Part shown: piece after piece, positions 40,123-50,234 of the stretch
Layout: each line of letters opens with the position of its first letter
Numbering within the stretch: position 1 is the first letter of the stretch
NCBI GenBank assembly: GCA_001931905.2
Contig: MSJI02000099.1
Location: forward strand, 1 to 50,355
DNA from: Cladosporium sp. IMV 00045
Taxonomy: Eukaryota; Ascomycota; Dothideomycetes; Cladosporiales; Cladosporiaceae
Direction of reading: 5' to 3'
Length of the DNA stretch: 50,355 nt
The notes under the pieces: generated by a model
What the model was told of the DNA's origin: nothing
The model's database searches: none
The model's input: only the letters and a program-made list of their open reading frames with translations
Position numbers and translations under genes: made by a program

Positions 40123-41082
40123 TCAATCCCCCACCACCCCCAAAACCTCCCCCCAATCCACCCTCGCCAACTCCCCATGAATCCGCGCCCAAGAAAACTC
40201 CAGAGTCTCGTAAGCATAAGTGACATGGACTTCAACACCAGCACCGCCATTAACATCAACCCCGATCGGCGCCTTCCCCTTGCTCACTCCAAACGCACCC
40301 TCCCCGCCAACACAAGCCCATCCCCCACAGAAAAAACCCCTCCCGCCATCCCTCACCCTCGCATGCCCTTCCTCCCACCGCGTCTTCTCCGCCCTATCCA
40401 GCGCGTCAACGTCGGCCACGTCCCGGTCATGTTTGAGAACAGACCCCGCCCTGAGTAGAGCATGAGCCAAGTTCCTCTCCAAATCCAGCGTGTTGAGATG
40501 GCGGGTTTGGAACATGATCTCCACGCCCGCTCCGCTTGGGTTCCAGGCGCGTAAGGCGCGGGTGAAGGAGTGCAGGCGGGCGATGTCGGTTTTGTGGGCA
40601 TGCGAGTTTTCGATGCCTCTTTCGTGCGGATTCTCGCTGCTGCTGCTTCTGCTGCTGCTGAGAGCGCTTCTTCCAGCGCCGAGAGACCAGTGGTGTTTCG
40701 GGACGTAGTCGAGCCAGAGGATGGGGGAGGCTTCGTGCCGGATTTGCTTGTTGGTGGAGAGGAGGGGGAGGAGGGGTTGGAGGGTTGAGATTTGTCTGTG
40801 CTTGGAAGGGGGTGTGAGGATTGATTGAAAGTGGAGGTGGTAGATTTCGTTGCGCAGTTCGCCCGGGAGGGTCATGAAGGTGATTTTGGTGGTGGTGGGG
40901 ATTGACGGTGCGAGGTACGCGTCGTAGTCGTTGGTGGGTTGAGCGGTTGTGATGGTGGGGACTTGTGGTGAGGTTGTTGTGGCGGTTGATGGGTCGTTGA
41001 TTGGTTGGGCCATGGCGCATTGATCGATTTTATCGCCGAGGATTGCTGGGGCGTTGGTATGAGTTGAAGTCGCGAGTGGCAT
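40123..41082 (-). CDS. F-box-like protein, 319 aa
   Basis: After a Thr/Pro-rich N-terminal 65 residues comes ITFMTLPGELRNEIYHLHFQSIL (about aa 67-90). This is the F-box-like LP-x-E-(I/L)R-x-x-IY motif common in Pezizomycotina families, followed by LLSTNKQIRHEASPILW, also typical of the group. A His/Ser-rich loop and a C-terminal half without a nameable domain follow. I took the ATG at 41082 (MPLATSTHT) because the open frame upstream has no ATG. It is divergent from the acyltransferase gene. It probably acts as a ubiquitin-ligase adaptor; no target can be inferred. Confidence 0.7.
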   Translation of the reverse strand: MPLATSTHTNAPAILGDKIDQCAMAQPINDPSTATTTSPQVPTITTAQPTNDYDAYLAPSIPTTTKITFMTLPGELRNEIYHLHFQSILTPPSKHRQISTLQPLLPLLSTNKQIRHEASPILWLDYVPKHHWSLGAGRSALSSSRSSSSENPHERGIENSHAHKTDIARLHSFTRALRAWNPSGAGVEIMFQTRHLNTLDLERNLAHALLRAGSVLKHDRDVADVDALDRAEKTRWEEGHARVRDGGRGFFCGGWACVGGEGAFGVSKGKAPIGVDVNGGAGVEVHVTYAYETLEFSWARIHGELARVDWGEVLGVVGD

Positions 41083-41885
41083 TGTTTTCCTCGGTTTAGT
41101 GGAGGCGATATCCGTTGCTTGTGAACAAGTGATGGTGGGCAATGAGGTGCAGGACGTCAGGTGTGGGAAGTTGCGATCAACCGCTCCTCTCAATGATCAC
41201 CTGCATTGTATGATTTGTCGAAACAATTCGAGGTCAAGTGTTTCTGCAGATATTGTGAGTTGCATGAACCGGGAGATTTCATGACTGCCCACGATGCCGG
41301 TGCAGCTGATGTTGGAGCTTGTCAAGCTTGTTGCTCTCCTCCTACAGTAGTACGGAGGTAAGCTGTAAGTGAGTTTTGCTGATCGTCTCACCCGACCTTT
41401 TATTTACCTTACCTTGCCTATCAGGTAGAATTGAGGTCTGGTAATCAAGCGCTAAGGTACTGATGGGTTCCTTCATCAAGCCCTGTGCTGTGACCAAACA
41501 TCACGTTCACTCGTACAAGGCTGTTGGTACTGGATGGGCTGCTCCGCCCATTGAGCCTAGTAGACTACCTGAGCATATTGCTCTTCAGGGCCAATTGACC
41601 AGTCGCCTTGAAGATCGTCTTAAAATGGCATTATCGATGGAATAGGCCCATGGAGGTTGTTCATGATCAAGGACTTGGTGACTGTTGATGGCAAGGTTAA
41701 GCGGGATGCCTCGCCTTCCTTCGGTTGCCCCACAATTGCGTGCGAGCTCGCCGACTTCGCCGCTGCTGTCTCTCTCTATGTTTCTTTATTAGCCTCATGA
41801 CAAATCCGCCCATCATCTACCTACCTACAACATTTCTACGGAACATCTTCCTCACATATAACCGCTCTTGTTTCGTCCCTTGCGC
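41083..41885. other. Divergent intergenic region, F-box-like gene / acyltransferase
   Basis: About 800 bp with both promoters. A 60-codon ORF at 41463-41645 has an ATG but no family resemblance. From about 41770 the sequence becomes C/T-rich and looks like the acyltransferase leader. Confidence 0.45.
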
Positions 41886-43502
41886 ATGATCTCTCTCTCA
41901 AGACTCATCATGAACACATACAAGCCACTGTCCACCATCTCGCGTGGCATCGCCCGCTCCGCCAGAAGAACAAACCCTCGAACTCGATTCCCGCAACCTT
42001 CCTCTAGCAGATGCCTACACAATAACGCACAACACTCCTCCCAAGCAGCTGCCCAGAAGCCAATCGCCGAAGATGAACCCATAAACCCTCCATCATCCAA
42101 CCCTCCACTGTCATTCCCCTGCCTCGACAACCTCGAGACCAGAACCAAGAACCTCACCAGCAAACGATCCCTTTCCGGCCCCGAGCCTTCATACACTGCC
42201 GGCGCCCACCAGAAATTCCACAGCCCGGAGCCAATCCTTCTTGACTGGGGAGGTGTGCTGCCTTCCTTTGACATCGCATACGAGACTTGGGGGACTCTGA
42301 ACGCAGACAAGAGCAATGCCATCCTCCTCCACACCGGCCTGTCGGCCAGCAGCCACGCAAAGAGCACAGAAGCAAACCCAAAGCCAGGATGGTGGGAGAA
42401 ATTCATCGGTCCTGGAGCACCGATTGACACGGACAAGTACTTTGTCATCTGCACGAACGTTCTAGGCGGCTGCTACGGAAGCACAGGTCCCAGCAGCATC
42501 GACCCGATCAGCAAGAAGCACTACGGCACCAGCTTCCCCATCCTGACCATGCAGGACATGGTGCGCGCGCAGTTCCGCCTCCTCGACCACCTGGAGATCC
42601 AGAAACTCTACGCCAGCGTCGGCAGCAGCATGGGCGGCATGCAGTCTCTCGCCGCGGGCGTCATGGCCAACGACAGAGTAGGCCGCATCGTGTCAGTGTC
42701 CGGCTGCGCTCGCAGCCACCCATATAGCATCGCGATGCGCCACACGCAACGTCAAGTCCTCATGAACGACGCGGCCTGGTCCCAAACCCGCGGCAACTAC
42801 TACGACGCCATCCCCCCGCACGCAGGCATGAAACTCGCGCGTGAAATCGCCACAATCACCTACCGCTCCGGACCAGAATGGGAGAAACGGTTCGGACGCG
42901 CGCGCGCCGACCCCAGCAAACCGCCCGCCCTCTGCGCCGACTTCCTCATCGAAACCTACCTCGACCACGCGGGCGAGAAGTGGTGTCTGGAGTACGACGC
43001 CAACAGCCTCATCTACATCTCCAAAGCCATGGACCTCTTCGACCTAGGCCGGGCGCACCAGGAAGCCACCCTGCAGCGCCGCGAGGAGAACTCCGGCCGT
43101 CTGAACCTCCCCGCCGATCAGCTCGGCGCCACCAACAGCGATGTCTGCAACCTCACCCTGCCCGACCAACCCTATGAGGAGAAAGAAGTGAGCAGCTCCG
43201 ACGTGATGTCCTCCTCCTCCCCTTCCTCAACCATCGCAGAAGGATCCGCCTACGCCGCTTCAGAAGATTTGACGAAAGGCTTCCACCCCCTGCGCGACAC
43301 GCCCACGCTCGTGCTTGGAGTCGCGTCCGACATCCTCTTCCCGGCCTTCCAGCAGCGCGAAATCGCCGAGACGCTGCGTCGCGCGGGCAACAGGCGCGTC
43401 ACGCACGTGGAGTTGGGAGAGGACAGGTCGCTGTTCGGACACGATACGTTCTTGCTCGACTTGGAGGGCGTGGGTGGGGAGATAAGACGGTTTTTGGGGT
43501 GA
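41886..43502 (+). CDS. cysA: Mitochondrial serine (homoserine) O-acyltransferase, CysA/Met2 family
   Basis: An alpha/beta-hydrolase-fold acyltransferase of the MetX family, 538 aa. The N-terminus ([28 protein letters not shown]) is a mitochondrial presequence. The core has [44 protein letters not shown], the nucleophile Ser in [14 protein letters not shown], and [20 protein letters not shown]. The triad Asp is in [10 protein letters not shown] and the His in LFGHDTFLL. The presequence and the SFPCLDxxE-type region before the core fit the mitochondrial serine O-acyltransferase branch (A. nidulans CysA, S. pombe Cys2), which supplies O-acylserine for cysteine synthesis. The sister Met2 branch acts on homoserine. 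A Ser-rich insertion (about aa 438-455) is disordered. The ATG at 41886 is the first true ATG; upstream frame opens only with TTG. Confidence 0.88.
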   Translation: MISLSRLIMNTYKPLSTISRGIARSARRTNPRTRFPQPSSSRCLHNNAQHSSQAAAQKPIAEDEPINPPSSNPPLSFPCLDNLETRTKNLTSKRSLSGPEPSYTAGAHQKFHSPEPILLDWGGVLPSFDIAYETWGTLNADKSNAILLHTGLSASSHAKSTEANPKPGWWEKFIGPGAPIDTDKYFVICTNVLGGCYGSTGPSSIDPISKKHYGTSFPILTMQDMVRAQFRLLDHLEIQKLYASVGSSMGGMQSLAAGVMANDRVGRIVSVSGCARSHPYSIAMRHTQRQVLMNDAAWSQTRGNYYDAIPPHAGMKLAREIATITYRSGPEWEKRFGRARADPSKPPALCADFLIETYLDHAGEKWCLEYDANSLIYISKAMDLFDLGRAHQEATLQRREENSGRLNLPADQLGATNSDVCNLTLPDQPYEEKEVSSSDVMSSSSPSSTIAEGSAYAASEDLTKGFHPLRDTPTLVLGVASDILFPAFQQREIAETLRRAGNRRVTHVELGEDRSLFGHDTFLLDLEGVGGEIRRFLG

Positions 43503-44399
43503 GATGCTGGTCGGGGACGTGAGGAGATGGGGAGATTGTAGATTTATGCGAGAGTCTAGGAAGAGAGATCTGAAAATGGAAATGTAACATCATCCCCACC
43601 AAAATGATATCGGTAGCATGGGGGATTTGACGAGTGGTTCCGGTGGGGGTTTCTCTCCGCGGATAAGTTCGCAGGAGGGGGGCTTCACATTTTCACCAAT
43701 CTAACATGGAGTTTTATTTTGTGGTAGGTACTGCATCGTTTGAGATACACCTTGTGTGATGTGAATTTACTCGCAACGAAATCAAGCCGCACTTCTTCTC
43801 ACGAATACCACGGAGGAACATCCTCGCCGACGGTGAATGGGAGAAAGATTGAATACATCACAAAGCCACTGTTCTCTTCACTCTCTGCTGCCAAAGTAGT
43901 TGGCAAAAGTGCCTTTCCTACCTGGTACGCTTCTCTTCTCTGCTCGCAATTCGAGATATGGCAAAATCCGATGGCGGGAATAGAAATGAAGTATGGATAC
44001 ATGTATGCACACCAGATATCGCGGGAGGAGAAAATCGAAAGACTCATCGTGCTTACTACCGTAGGATTGGGGCAATTATCTATTCATTCATTTCAATCTA
44101 CATGTATTATGTGACTTTGTTTAATTCAATGTTCTTTCAGTCATCTTTGATTTCCAGCCGTCGATGTCGTCTTCCATTTCCCCCGGGCGAGAGAATCATC
44201 GCCATCCTCCGAACGGGCGAATTTCGGATTTCCTCTCCACTCCTCACACCTTCGAGAACGAGACAGGACCTCAAGAAAGACATTATCTCCAACACATTGA
44301 AGCTACACCACCGCACCCCAGCCCTCCAACGCCTTTCCCAAATGCACTTTGAATAAAGCGCCAACAATTTCCACACGCAATGGCCCAGCACCAGCGGTA
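43503..44399. other. Intergenic region, acyltransferase to PPR-like gene
   Basis: About 900 bp with the 3' UTR of the acyltransferase and the leader of the next gene. No RNA gene, repeat or supported ORF seen. Confidence 0.45.
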
Positions 44400-47300
44400 A
44401 TGCTCAAACCGCCCACCCGCCCCCGCGCCCCCTCCGCCGCCACGCTGCGCCTCCTCTACCAGCTCGCGTACATCTCGTCCGGCACGGCGGTGGGGATCGG
44501 CGCGCTGTGTGCGGAGGAAAGGCGGCGGCGCACCCAGATCGTGCAGAAAGTCGCCGACAATGCGAGGCGCATACGGCAGAGTCCGCGGTACGCGCATGGT
44601 GCGGCTGCGGTTGCTGTGAGGGAGGAGCATCACCAGGAATATGAGGAGGAGTGGGCACTGCATGGGGATGGGGCTTTTTTGAGGGAGGGGAGGGATTCGG
44701 ATTCGCATGCTGGTGTGAGGGGGAGGAGGTGGGAGTATGGAGAGGGGGGGAAGATGCCCGAGTTGCCTAGTGTGGTTGAGGAGGAGTATGGGAGGTTGGT
44801 GGAGGGGGTGGGGAGGAAGAGGAGGAAGAGAGGGGGTGTTGGGAATGGGAGGCCGGATTTTGTCGAGGAGCATGGGAATAGGGAGCATGTGGCGAAGACG
44901 GAACAGCGAATACGACCGGGTGCGAAGTTGGCGCGGGACCGGCAAGCTCAGTCTGGAATGTCAAGAGAGAGCTTGGATTCGGACAAGGCGAAGAAGTCTT
45001 CGTGGGATTTGGTCTCTTATCGAAGGATTCTCCGCCATTCCGGTCCGGATGGGTATGTCCTGGAACGATTTTCTCCCCGGACGAGACTCTTCCACTCGGG
45101 CAAGGAAGGGAGGAAGTACCGGAATCCGGAGAATAGCTGGGAGCGAAGTGTGGAAGAATTCGCAACGCAAAAGTCTTGGACAACACACGATGGCTCAGGA
45201 CGAGCGGCAACGCCAGAAGTTCTCGCAGGCGATGTCAACATCTTCTTCGACAAAGTGAACGCGGACAATCCTTCCCCAATGGACATGCAACATGCTTGCG
45301 AGATAGCGGATCAATTGCTGCGACTATCGCTTGGCCTTGGATCTGTCCAGGAAATACGCTCGCTTCTGCTATGGAAGATCGCCGCGAATGTGTTGAGCAT
45401 CCAAGACTTGGATAACATTGTTGGCGCGTTCGCCGCTGTGGCAGGGAAAATGGGACCCGAAGCCACATTGCAGTTTTACTCGGACTTGTTTGCAACTGCT
45501 GCCTTTGAACATCAAGCACCCTCAGAGAGATTACGACTTGAGTTGAGATTACGAGCCGAGGCTTTGAAAATGGAGGATGTTGAAGGAGGTTGCAGGGCCC
45601 TCACGGACAGCATCTGTATTCCTGCTAAACTGGAGTACAATAAGCTGGCGGAAGTGCTCGGTCGAGAATGCAGAGGGCTGGTCAACCAAGGACATCTCAA
45701 TGCAGCAGTCGATCTTTGGAACACAACAACAAACGCGCGAGCTTCCTACTCAGCCGTCGACGCTGAGCTGGACAACGAATTGTACGACGCTGCAATCACT
45801 GCGAAGCATGCTTCATTGTGCGTGAGCATGCTCAGACTGAAGAGCTCGCTGAACTTCAACCACAACATGCGTCAACAGAAGGACGCTCTCATCAAGCTAT
45901 GTTTCGAAGAGGGGTCGACCGGATTGCTGCGAAATCTGTTCAGATACAAGGCTGAGGGCGCGCTCGGACATAGCAAGCTGAGCACTCAAAGCTACGTGTG
46001 CCTGGCTCAATGCTTTGCGGGAGACAACAAGGGGTTCGAATCGTTCAAGGTGTACTACAAGCGTGTTCCTCCAGCTTCACGCGGATCCGTGGCTGAAGCT
46101 AGTATTGCTGCTAGAGCATGTTCTCTGAAGGCTGATTGGAAGGCCACACGCGACCTCGAACGCGCACGGAATGACTATCAGCTAGCCATTGATCGTTATG
46201 CCCAGGATGGAATTGACGAGCAATGCCTACGCCCTCTTAATGTGGCAATGACCGAGATTCAGCTCAGTGCGAATCAACCAGTCCAGGCGATGAAGGCTTT
46301 GGCTGTCATGAATGGTTCACAACTAGACAGCAATGTTGCTGTCCTGACAGCCCTGGCTTTGGCCAAACAAGGTGATTGGCCTTCTTTCGAGCGACTGCTA
46401 CATGCTCTGCACAAAGAGCCATTGGATTGGACGCCTGGCAACAAGCGAGTATTCAACAATGCTTTGCATCTTTTCTCACGCCTTCACACCGCGCAGCAGC
46501 TGTCTGATCTTGCAGAGAGTTCGATCAGCCAACTCAACTTCCAGCCAAACAGAGCCACATGGGAGATCCTGCTCTCCAGCTTTGTGTCCAAAAAATCTGT
46601 GTCACTCCTGAGGCACTGGCTGTGCAACCCTGGCCTACTGGAGCGCAAAATCGAACTGGATGCCGACATTGGAGCCGCGTTGTTGAAGACCTGGTATCTT
46701 GATTTCAGACACTCTCACCTCGTGGTCATGTGGGTGTGTCGAGAGCTCGTGCGGAAGGCGCCTTCTTTGCACGGCGGACAGCTCTGGAACGTCATGCGTG
46801 AAGCTCTCGGGTTTGATCTGAGAACGCTCGGTGGCACGAACGCACCCTGGATGGAACCGATCATTCGCGCCAGAGCAGAATTGATTTCTGAGCAAGGCGC
46901 CGAGATTCCTCGACCTGGTCACGTTGGGAACCGACAACTGTATGATCGCGGCCGACTGTTGACTCTTGATCAAGGGGCGTCGATGGAAGCTGATCGATAT
47001 GATTCACCACAGGAGGAGACGGAATTGTCTTCCTCAGCATCATTCAAGGGTGACGACGTTTTGCCTACGAAAAGCCTAGATTGGCAAGAGCTTCGTCCTT
47101 CATACACGACAAGCTGGACCGAAGAATCGATCCCTGACACAAGTGCCGACAAACTCGACGTCCCAACGCTCGAAAGGCAAATGATCGTCCAACTCTCGCT
47201 CGGAGAACACCAGACCGTGCTGCAAATGTACCAAGACTCTCTCGACGCCGCCGGCCTGCCTGCTTCACCAATCATGCTCGAAGTCGCCCTAGAAGCAAGC

Positions 47301-48008
47301 ATCCGCTTCCAAGGCCACGCCGAAGAAGCCGAGCGCATCATCACCGCCGCCTCCCAAGCCGGAATGAACATCGCCTGCGCCATTGGCCCTCTCCTCATCC
47401 ACCAAATCCGCCAACTCACCAGCATCGACCAACCCACCGCCACCAGCCTCCGCCACAAAGTCATAGACTACTACCGCATGAACGAGCGCAACGGTCTACA
47501 CGTCAAACACCACATCGGCACGCACGCCGCACACACGCTCATGCGCAATGGCCACGCCGATCTCGGCGTCAACCTCCTCGCCACGATCTTCAAATCCCCC
47601 TGGTCCGCCTCCCAGCCCCTCGACCTCCCCGCCCTGAGTGTCTGGTTCGCGGGCTACGCGCACCTCGGCCACTTGCGCGGCATGCACTGGGTGGTGGAGG
47701 AGATTCTCGCGCGCGGCCTGAGCATCGACATGCCTTTCATCCGCACTCTGAGGCGCGCCAGACGGCCGGCGCAGAGGCTTGCGGATGGGAGGGTGGTTTA
47801 TGGAACGCAGGAGAGGAGGGTTCTGGCTTATTTGAAATTCTGGTCGGGCGTTTTCAGGCAGAAGAGGGAGGTGCAGATGAGGGAGTCGAAGAGGTTTGGG
47901 AGGAAGTTGGTGGGCGTTTTGGTCGAGGCGGCGAATGGGGGGAGGGAGGGGAGGGGGGTTCCGCATGCGAAGTTGGAAAGGAGGAGGGCGGCGCGGGGGC
48001 TTGCTTGA
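44400..48008 (+). CDS. Large helical-repeat (PPR-like) protein, probably mitochondrial
   Basis: The 1202-aa single-exon protein begins with a basic, hydroxylated N-terminus and a hydrophobic stretch (TLRLLYQLAYISSGTAVGIGALCAEERRRRTQ), which suggests mitochondrial targeting or an inner-membrane anchor. A low-complexity Glu/Arg/Gly region runs to about aa 230. From about aa 290 onward it is almost all paired helices of PPR character, for example PSFERLLHALHKEPLDWTPGNKRVFNNALHLF and GHAEEAERIITAASQAGMNIA. The C-terminus is strongly basic. Fungal mitochondrial PPR proteins of this size act in expression of single organelle transcripts; the target here is unknown. The start at 44400 is the first ATG; the open frame before it begins with TTG. 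Confidence 0.7.
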   Translation: MLKPPTRPRAPSAATLRLLYQLAYISSGTAVGIGALCAEERRRRTQIVQKVADNARRIRQSPRYAHGAAAVAVREEHHQEYEEEWALHGDGAFLREGRDSDSHAGVRGRRWEYGEGGKMPELPSVVEEEYGRLVEGVGRKRRKRGGVGNGRPDFVEEHGNREHVAKTEQRIRPGAKLARDRQAQSGMSRESLDSDKAKKSSWDLVSYRRILRHSGPDGYVLERFSPRTRLFHSGKEGRKYRNPENSWERSVEEFATQKSWTTHDGSGRAATPEVLAGDVNIFFDKVNADNPSPMDMQHACEIADQLLRLSLGLGSVQEIRSLLLWKIAANVLSIQDLDNIVGAFAAVAGKMGPEATLQFYSDLFATAAFEHQAPSERLRLELRLRAEALKMEDVEGGCRALTDSICIPAKLEYNKLAEVLGRECRGLVNQGHLNAAVDLWNTTTNARASYSAVDAELDNELYDAAITAKHASLCVSMLRLKSSLNFNHNMRQQKDALIKLCFEEGSTGLLRNLFRYKAEGALGHSKLSTQSYVCLAQCFAGDNKGFESFKVYYKRVPPASRGSVAEASIAARACSLKADWKATRDLERARNDYQLAIDRYAQDGIDEQCLRPLNVAMTEIQLSANQPVQAMKALAVMNGSQLDSNVAVLTALALAKQGDWPSFERLLHALHKEPLDWTPGNKRVFNNALHLFSRLHTAQQLSDLAESSISQLNFQPNRATWEILLSSFVSKKSVSLLRHWLCNPGLLERKIELDADIGAALLKTWYLDFRHSHLVVMWVCRELVRKAPSLHGGQLWNVMREALGFDLRTLGGTNAPWMEPIIRARAELISEQGAEIPRPGHVGNRQLYDRGRLLTLDQGASMEADRYDSPQEETELSSSASFKGDDVLPTKSLDWQELRPSYTTSWTEESIPDTSADKLDVPTLERQMIVQLSLGEHQTVLQMYQDSLDAAGLPASPIMLEVALEASIRFQGHAEEAERIITAASQAGMNIACAIGPLLIHQIRQLTSIDQPTATSLRHKVIDYYRMNERNGLHVKHHIGTHAAHTLMRNGHADLGVNLLATIFKSPWSASQPLDLPALSVWFAGYAHLGHLRGMHWVVEEILARGLSIDMPFIRTLRRARRPAQRLADGRVVYGTQERRVLAYLKFWSGVFRQKREVQMRESKRFGRKLVGVLVEAANGGREGRGVPHAKLERRRAARGLA

Positions 48009-48351
48009 GTGTTGAGAGGTGTATTGGTCGGTTTGATTTGAGGAGTTCTCGTCACTCGGGATATAGGGGTTCAGTAGAATTCCACAGCGCTGGTGTCCGT
48101 TCTCATGGGCAAGCGAGTGGATCTTGTACGAAGTATCATATGTATCAGCTATCGCAACATTACATCAAAGCCATCCCGTCCAAGAAGCCTATTCTGAGTT
48201 CTGCAAAAGCGAAAAAGAACATTGCGATACCCTGAATTCATTCCTTGTCTTTCTCTCGCAGCCACATCGCCCGGCAAAGAACACGTCCCGCCTCCTTCCA
48301 CCATGAAATCAAGATCCACACCAAAACGCAACACCAAAGCAAAAAAGAAAA
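48009..48351. other. Intergenic region, PPR-like gene to tRNA-Val
   Basis: The 3' UTR of the PPR-like gene, ending in the Pol III terminator of the opposing tRNA gene. Nothing else seen. Confidence 0.5.
48341..48351 (-). terminator. Pol III terminator of tRNA-Val
   Basis: Directly after the mature tRNA 3' end the minus strand reads a run of T, one C and six more T. This is a standard RNA polymerase III stop. Confidence 0.75.
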
Positions 48352-48485
48352 AGCTCGACCCCAGGATCGAACTGAGGACCTTACCCGTTCTCTTTGCGAA
48401 AGACGGAATGACTTTTCGACAACTTGTCGCAGGAGGTGCGTGGATAGTTGTGAAGGGTACGTGATAGCCACTACACCAGTCGAGC
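48352..48485 (-). tRNA. tRNA-Val (anticodon CAC) with 61-nt intron
   Basis: The minus strand folds as a complete cloverleaf of 73 nt plus intron. The acceptor stem GCTCGAC/GTCGAGC pairs perfectly, and the A box is TGGTGTAGTGG. The anticodon stem TACCC/GGGTA encloses TTCACA with anticodon CAC at 48450-48452. The T arm is CTCAG-TTCGATC-CTGGG. The intron (48388-48448) follows position 37, the universal eukaryotic site. The D arm and the AAGGTCC variable region resemble eukaryotic valine tRNAs. The discriminator base reads T where valine tRNAs normally have A. The gene lies between two protein genes, antisense to them. Confidence 0.9.
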
Positions 48486-49422
48486 TTTGGGATGGAGCCA
48501 AACACACAGACGTTCAGTTCATATAGCCTCAAATTTCCGTCAAATTTACCCTCTGCGGCATCACCTTCCAGAGCAGTGGCTTTGGGTTCTTGGGTGTTGT
48601 ATATCGGGAATTGAAGAGTAGGGAGGAGGACGTGAGAATGGTTGTTGGCTGCGTCTTGAACCTTGAATTATTACAGCCGATGGAACATTGCACTGGATAT
48701 TTCTGAGGTCGGGCAGGTTTGTGCTTACGGCGTTCGAGCATAACGGCAGATTTCAAGGTCAAAACATCTCAAGCCGTTGACGATGTGGATGGAACCAGAA
48801 GGTTGGCCATTGAATTATGGGTAGGATGTCCCGAGGCGGTTATGCTTTTGGCTACATGAAGCAGTAGTCCTTCGAGGTATTGCGCCAGGGGCGAGTCATT
48901 GAGACTCGTGGCCTTCACATCATGGCCTTGAGCTTCCATGGCTGTAAATTGGGGAAAATGGAATTAATTGTCCAGTTGTCTACTACAAGTGAAGAAGGCG
49001 ACACTTTTGCAAATCTGAAAAGCGACCGGGATGGTGACGAAGGACGATCACCGACCAATGCCCGGCCATGCCGCCGGACATGCTCGAAACAGATTCCCAC
49101 CACACCAATCAGTAGGTGCGAGTAGCAGACGGAAACATGTGCACACATGCAGAGAAAGCCCGTCTGCCATGCATGCATACACGACAGGACGAACGCGGGC
49201 GCAGGGGGGTTTGGGACAGGCAAAGTAATGCAAAGTTGACGGATGGAGAAGAGATGTGAAACGACTAGTAGCAGCTACAAGGCTGAAACGGAGTGGTGCT
49301 GGCGAATCATGAAGTGAGGTTGGCGTGCCAGGAGGGGATGTGTCGAGCGGATGCCCGTTGCCCGCTGTCCATTCGACCCAGACCAGAAGCAGGAGAGAAG
49401 CGTGGAGAGGAAGACAGCCAGC

Positions 49423-49449
49423 AGAGAGAGAGAGAGAGAGAGAGAGAGA
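49423..49449 (+). repeat. (AG)13 microsatellite
   Basis: Twenty-seven bases of alternating AG followed by a short CA run, about 800 bp upstream of the ATG at 50235. Confidence 0.9.
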
Positions 49450-49500
49450 CACACACATCCTCCATCTCCCAAGCCTCGATACTTCACCTTCCACTGTCAC

Positions 49501-49520
49501 TTCACTTCACTTCACTTCAC
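49501..49520 (+). repeat. (TTCAC)4 pentanucleotide repeat
   Basis: Four perfect TTCAC units followed by a CCTCCTCC polypyrimidine stretch, near the likely transcription start of the right-edge gene. Confidence 0.85.
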
Positions 49521-50040
49521 CCCTCCTCCCTCCTCCTCCCTCTTCTTTGATATACTTCTTGTATCAGCATCCCCATCATCCCTCCCTTGGCCTGCCCGTC
49601 GGCCCCGGTATCCTCCAACACAGCCTTCCGGTGGCGCCTCATCCCCAGACTCCTCTCTTATTTGTCTCTCCCTTCAGCCCGCGCTGGCTCCTGTGCTACA
49701 CCACCTGCTCCCACACCCACGCCGCCTCCTCGTCTTTCTCTCGTTGAGCGCTGCTGGATTGCCACCTTTGCTCGACCCGATCCTCTCAATCCCTCATTCA
49801 TTGCCTTGGATCACCTCCATCACCTGCCCGCATTACCCACTTCGGAGTTGACATCTTTCACCACTCTGCTGGACGACTTCACGAAACAGGACCAGGCCAC
49901 GTGCGCCCAGCTCAATCCTCCCCCCGGCGACTCCGCGCGGCAGATTCTTTGTCTCTGCTGCAGCCTTTGCAAGATCGAGACACGTCGCATACCCATTCAG
50001 CCAGTACACCGTAACAGAGGGCACCTTGTGGCTGGATCAC

Positions 50041-50058
50041 ATGCCAAGTACATCTTGA
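50041..50058 (+). promoter_or_regulatory. Five-codon upstream ORF (MPSTS)
   Basis: The single ATG in about 680 nt of leader opens a five-codon ORF with a TGA stop, 176 nt before the main ATG. It is a candidate translational control element. Confidence 0.4.
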
Positions 50059-50234
50059 AAGGAAGCTGGACTTTGCGTTGTTTAAAAGAGAATTTCGGAC
50101 GATACAATTGTAGTACGGTCACACACACGCACACACGCACTTGAAAGAACAGCGCTTGCTGCTCGACATTTCTGCTCGACGCTTCAGACAACACACACCA
50201 TACATCTCCTACCTTCAGCGCAGCATAATCTATA

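Larger units (their letters stand above)
48486..50234. other. Promoter and long leader of right-edge gene
   Basis: The left part (48486-49420) shows no gene. From 49423 it carries an (AG)13 tract, (TTCAC)4 and long polypyrimidine stretches. From about 49550 to 50234 there is only one ATG on the plus strand, which marks this as 5' leader. Confidence 0.5.

Noticed and set aside
44283..44945. 220-codon minus-strand ORF over the start of the PPR-like gene
   Set aside because: Pro/His/Leu repeats are the complement of the Gly/Arg/Glu-rich coding strand; no domain.
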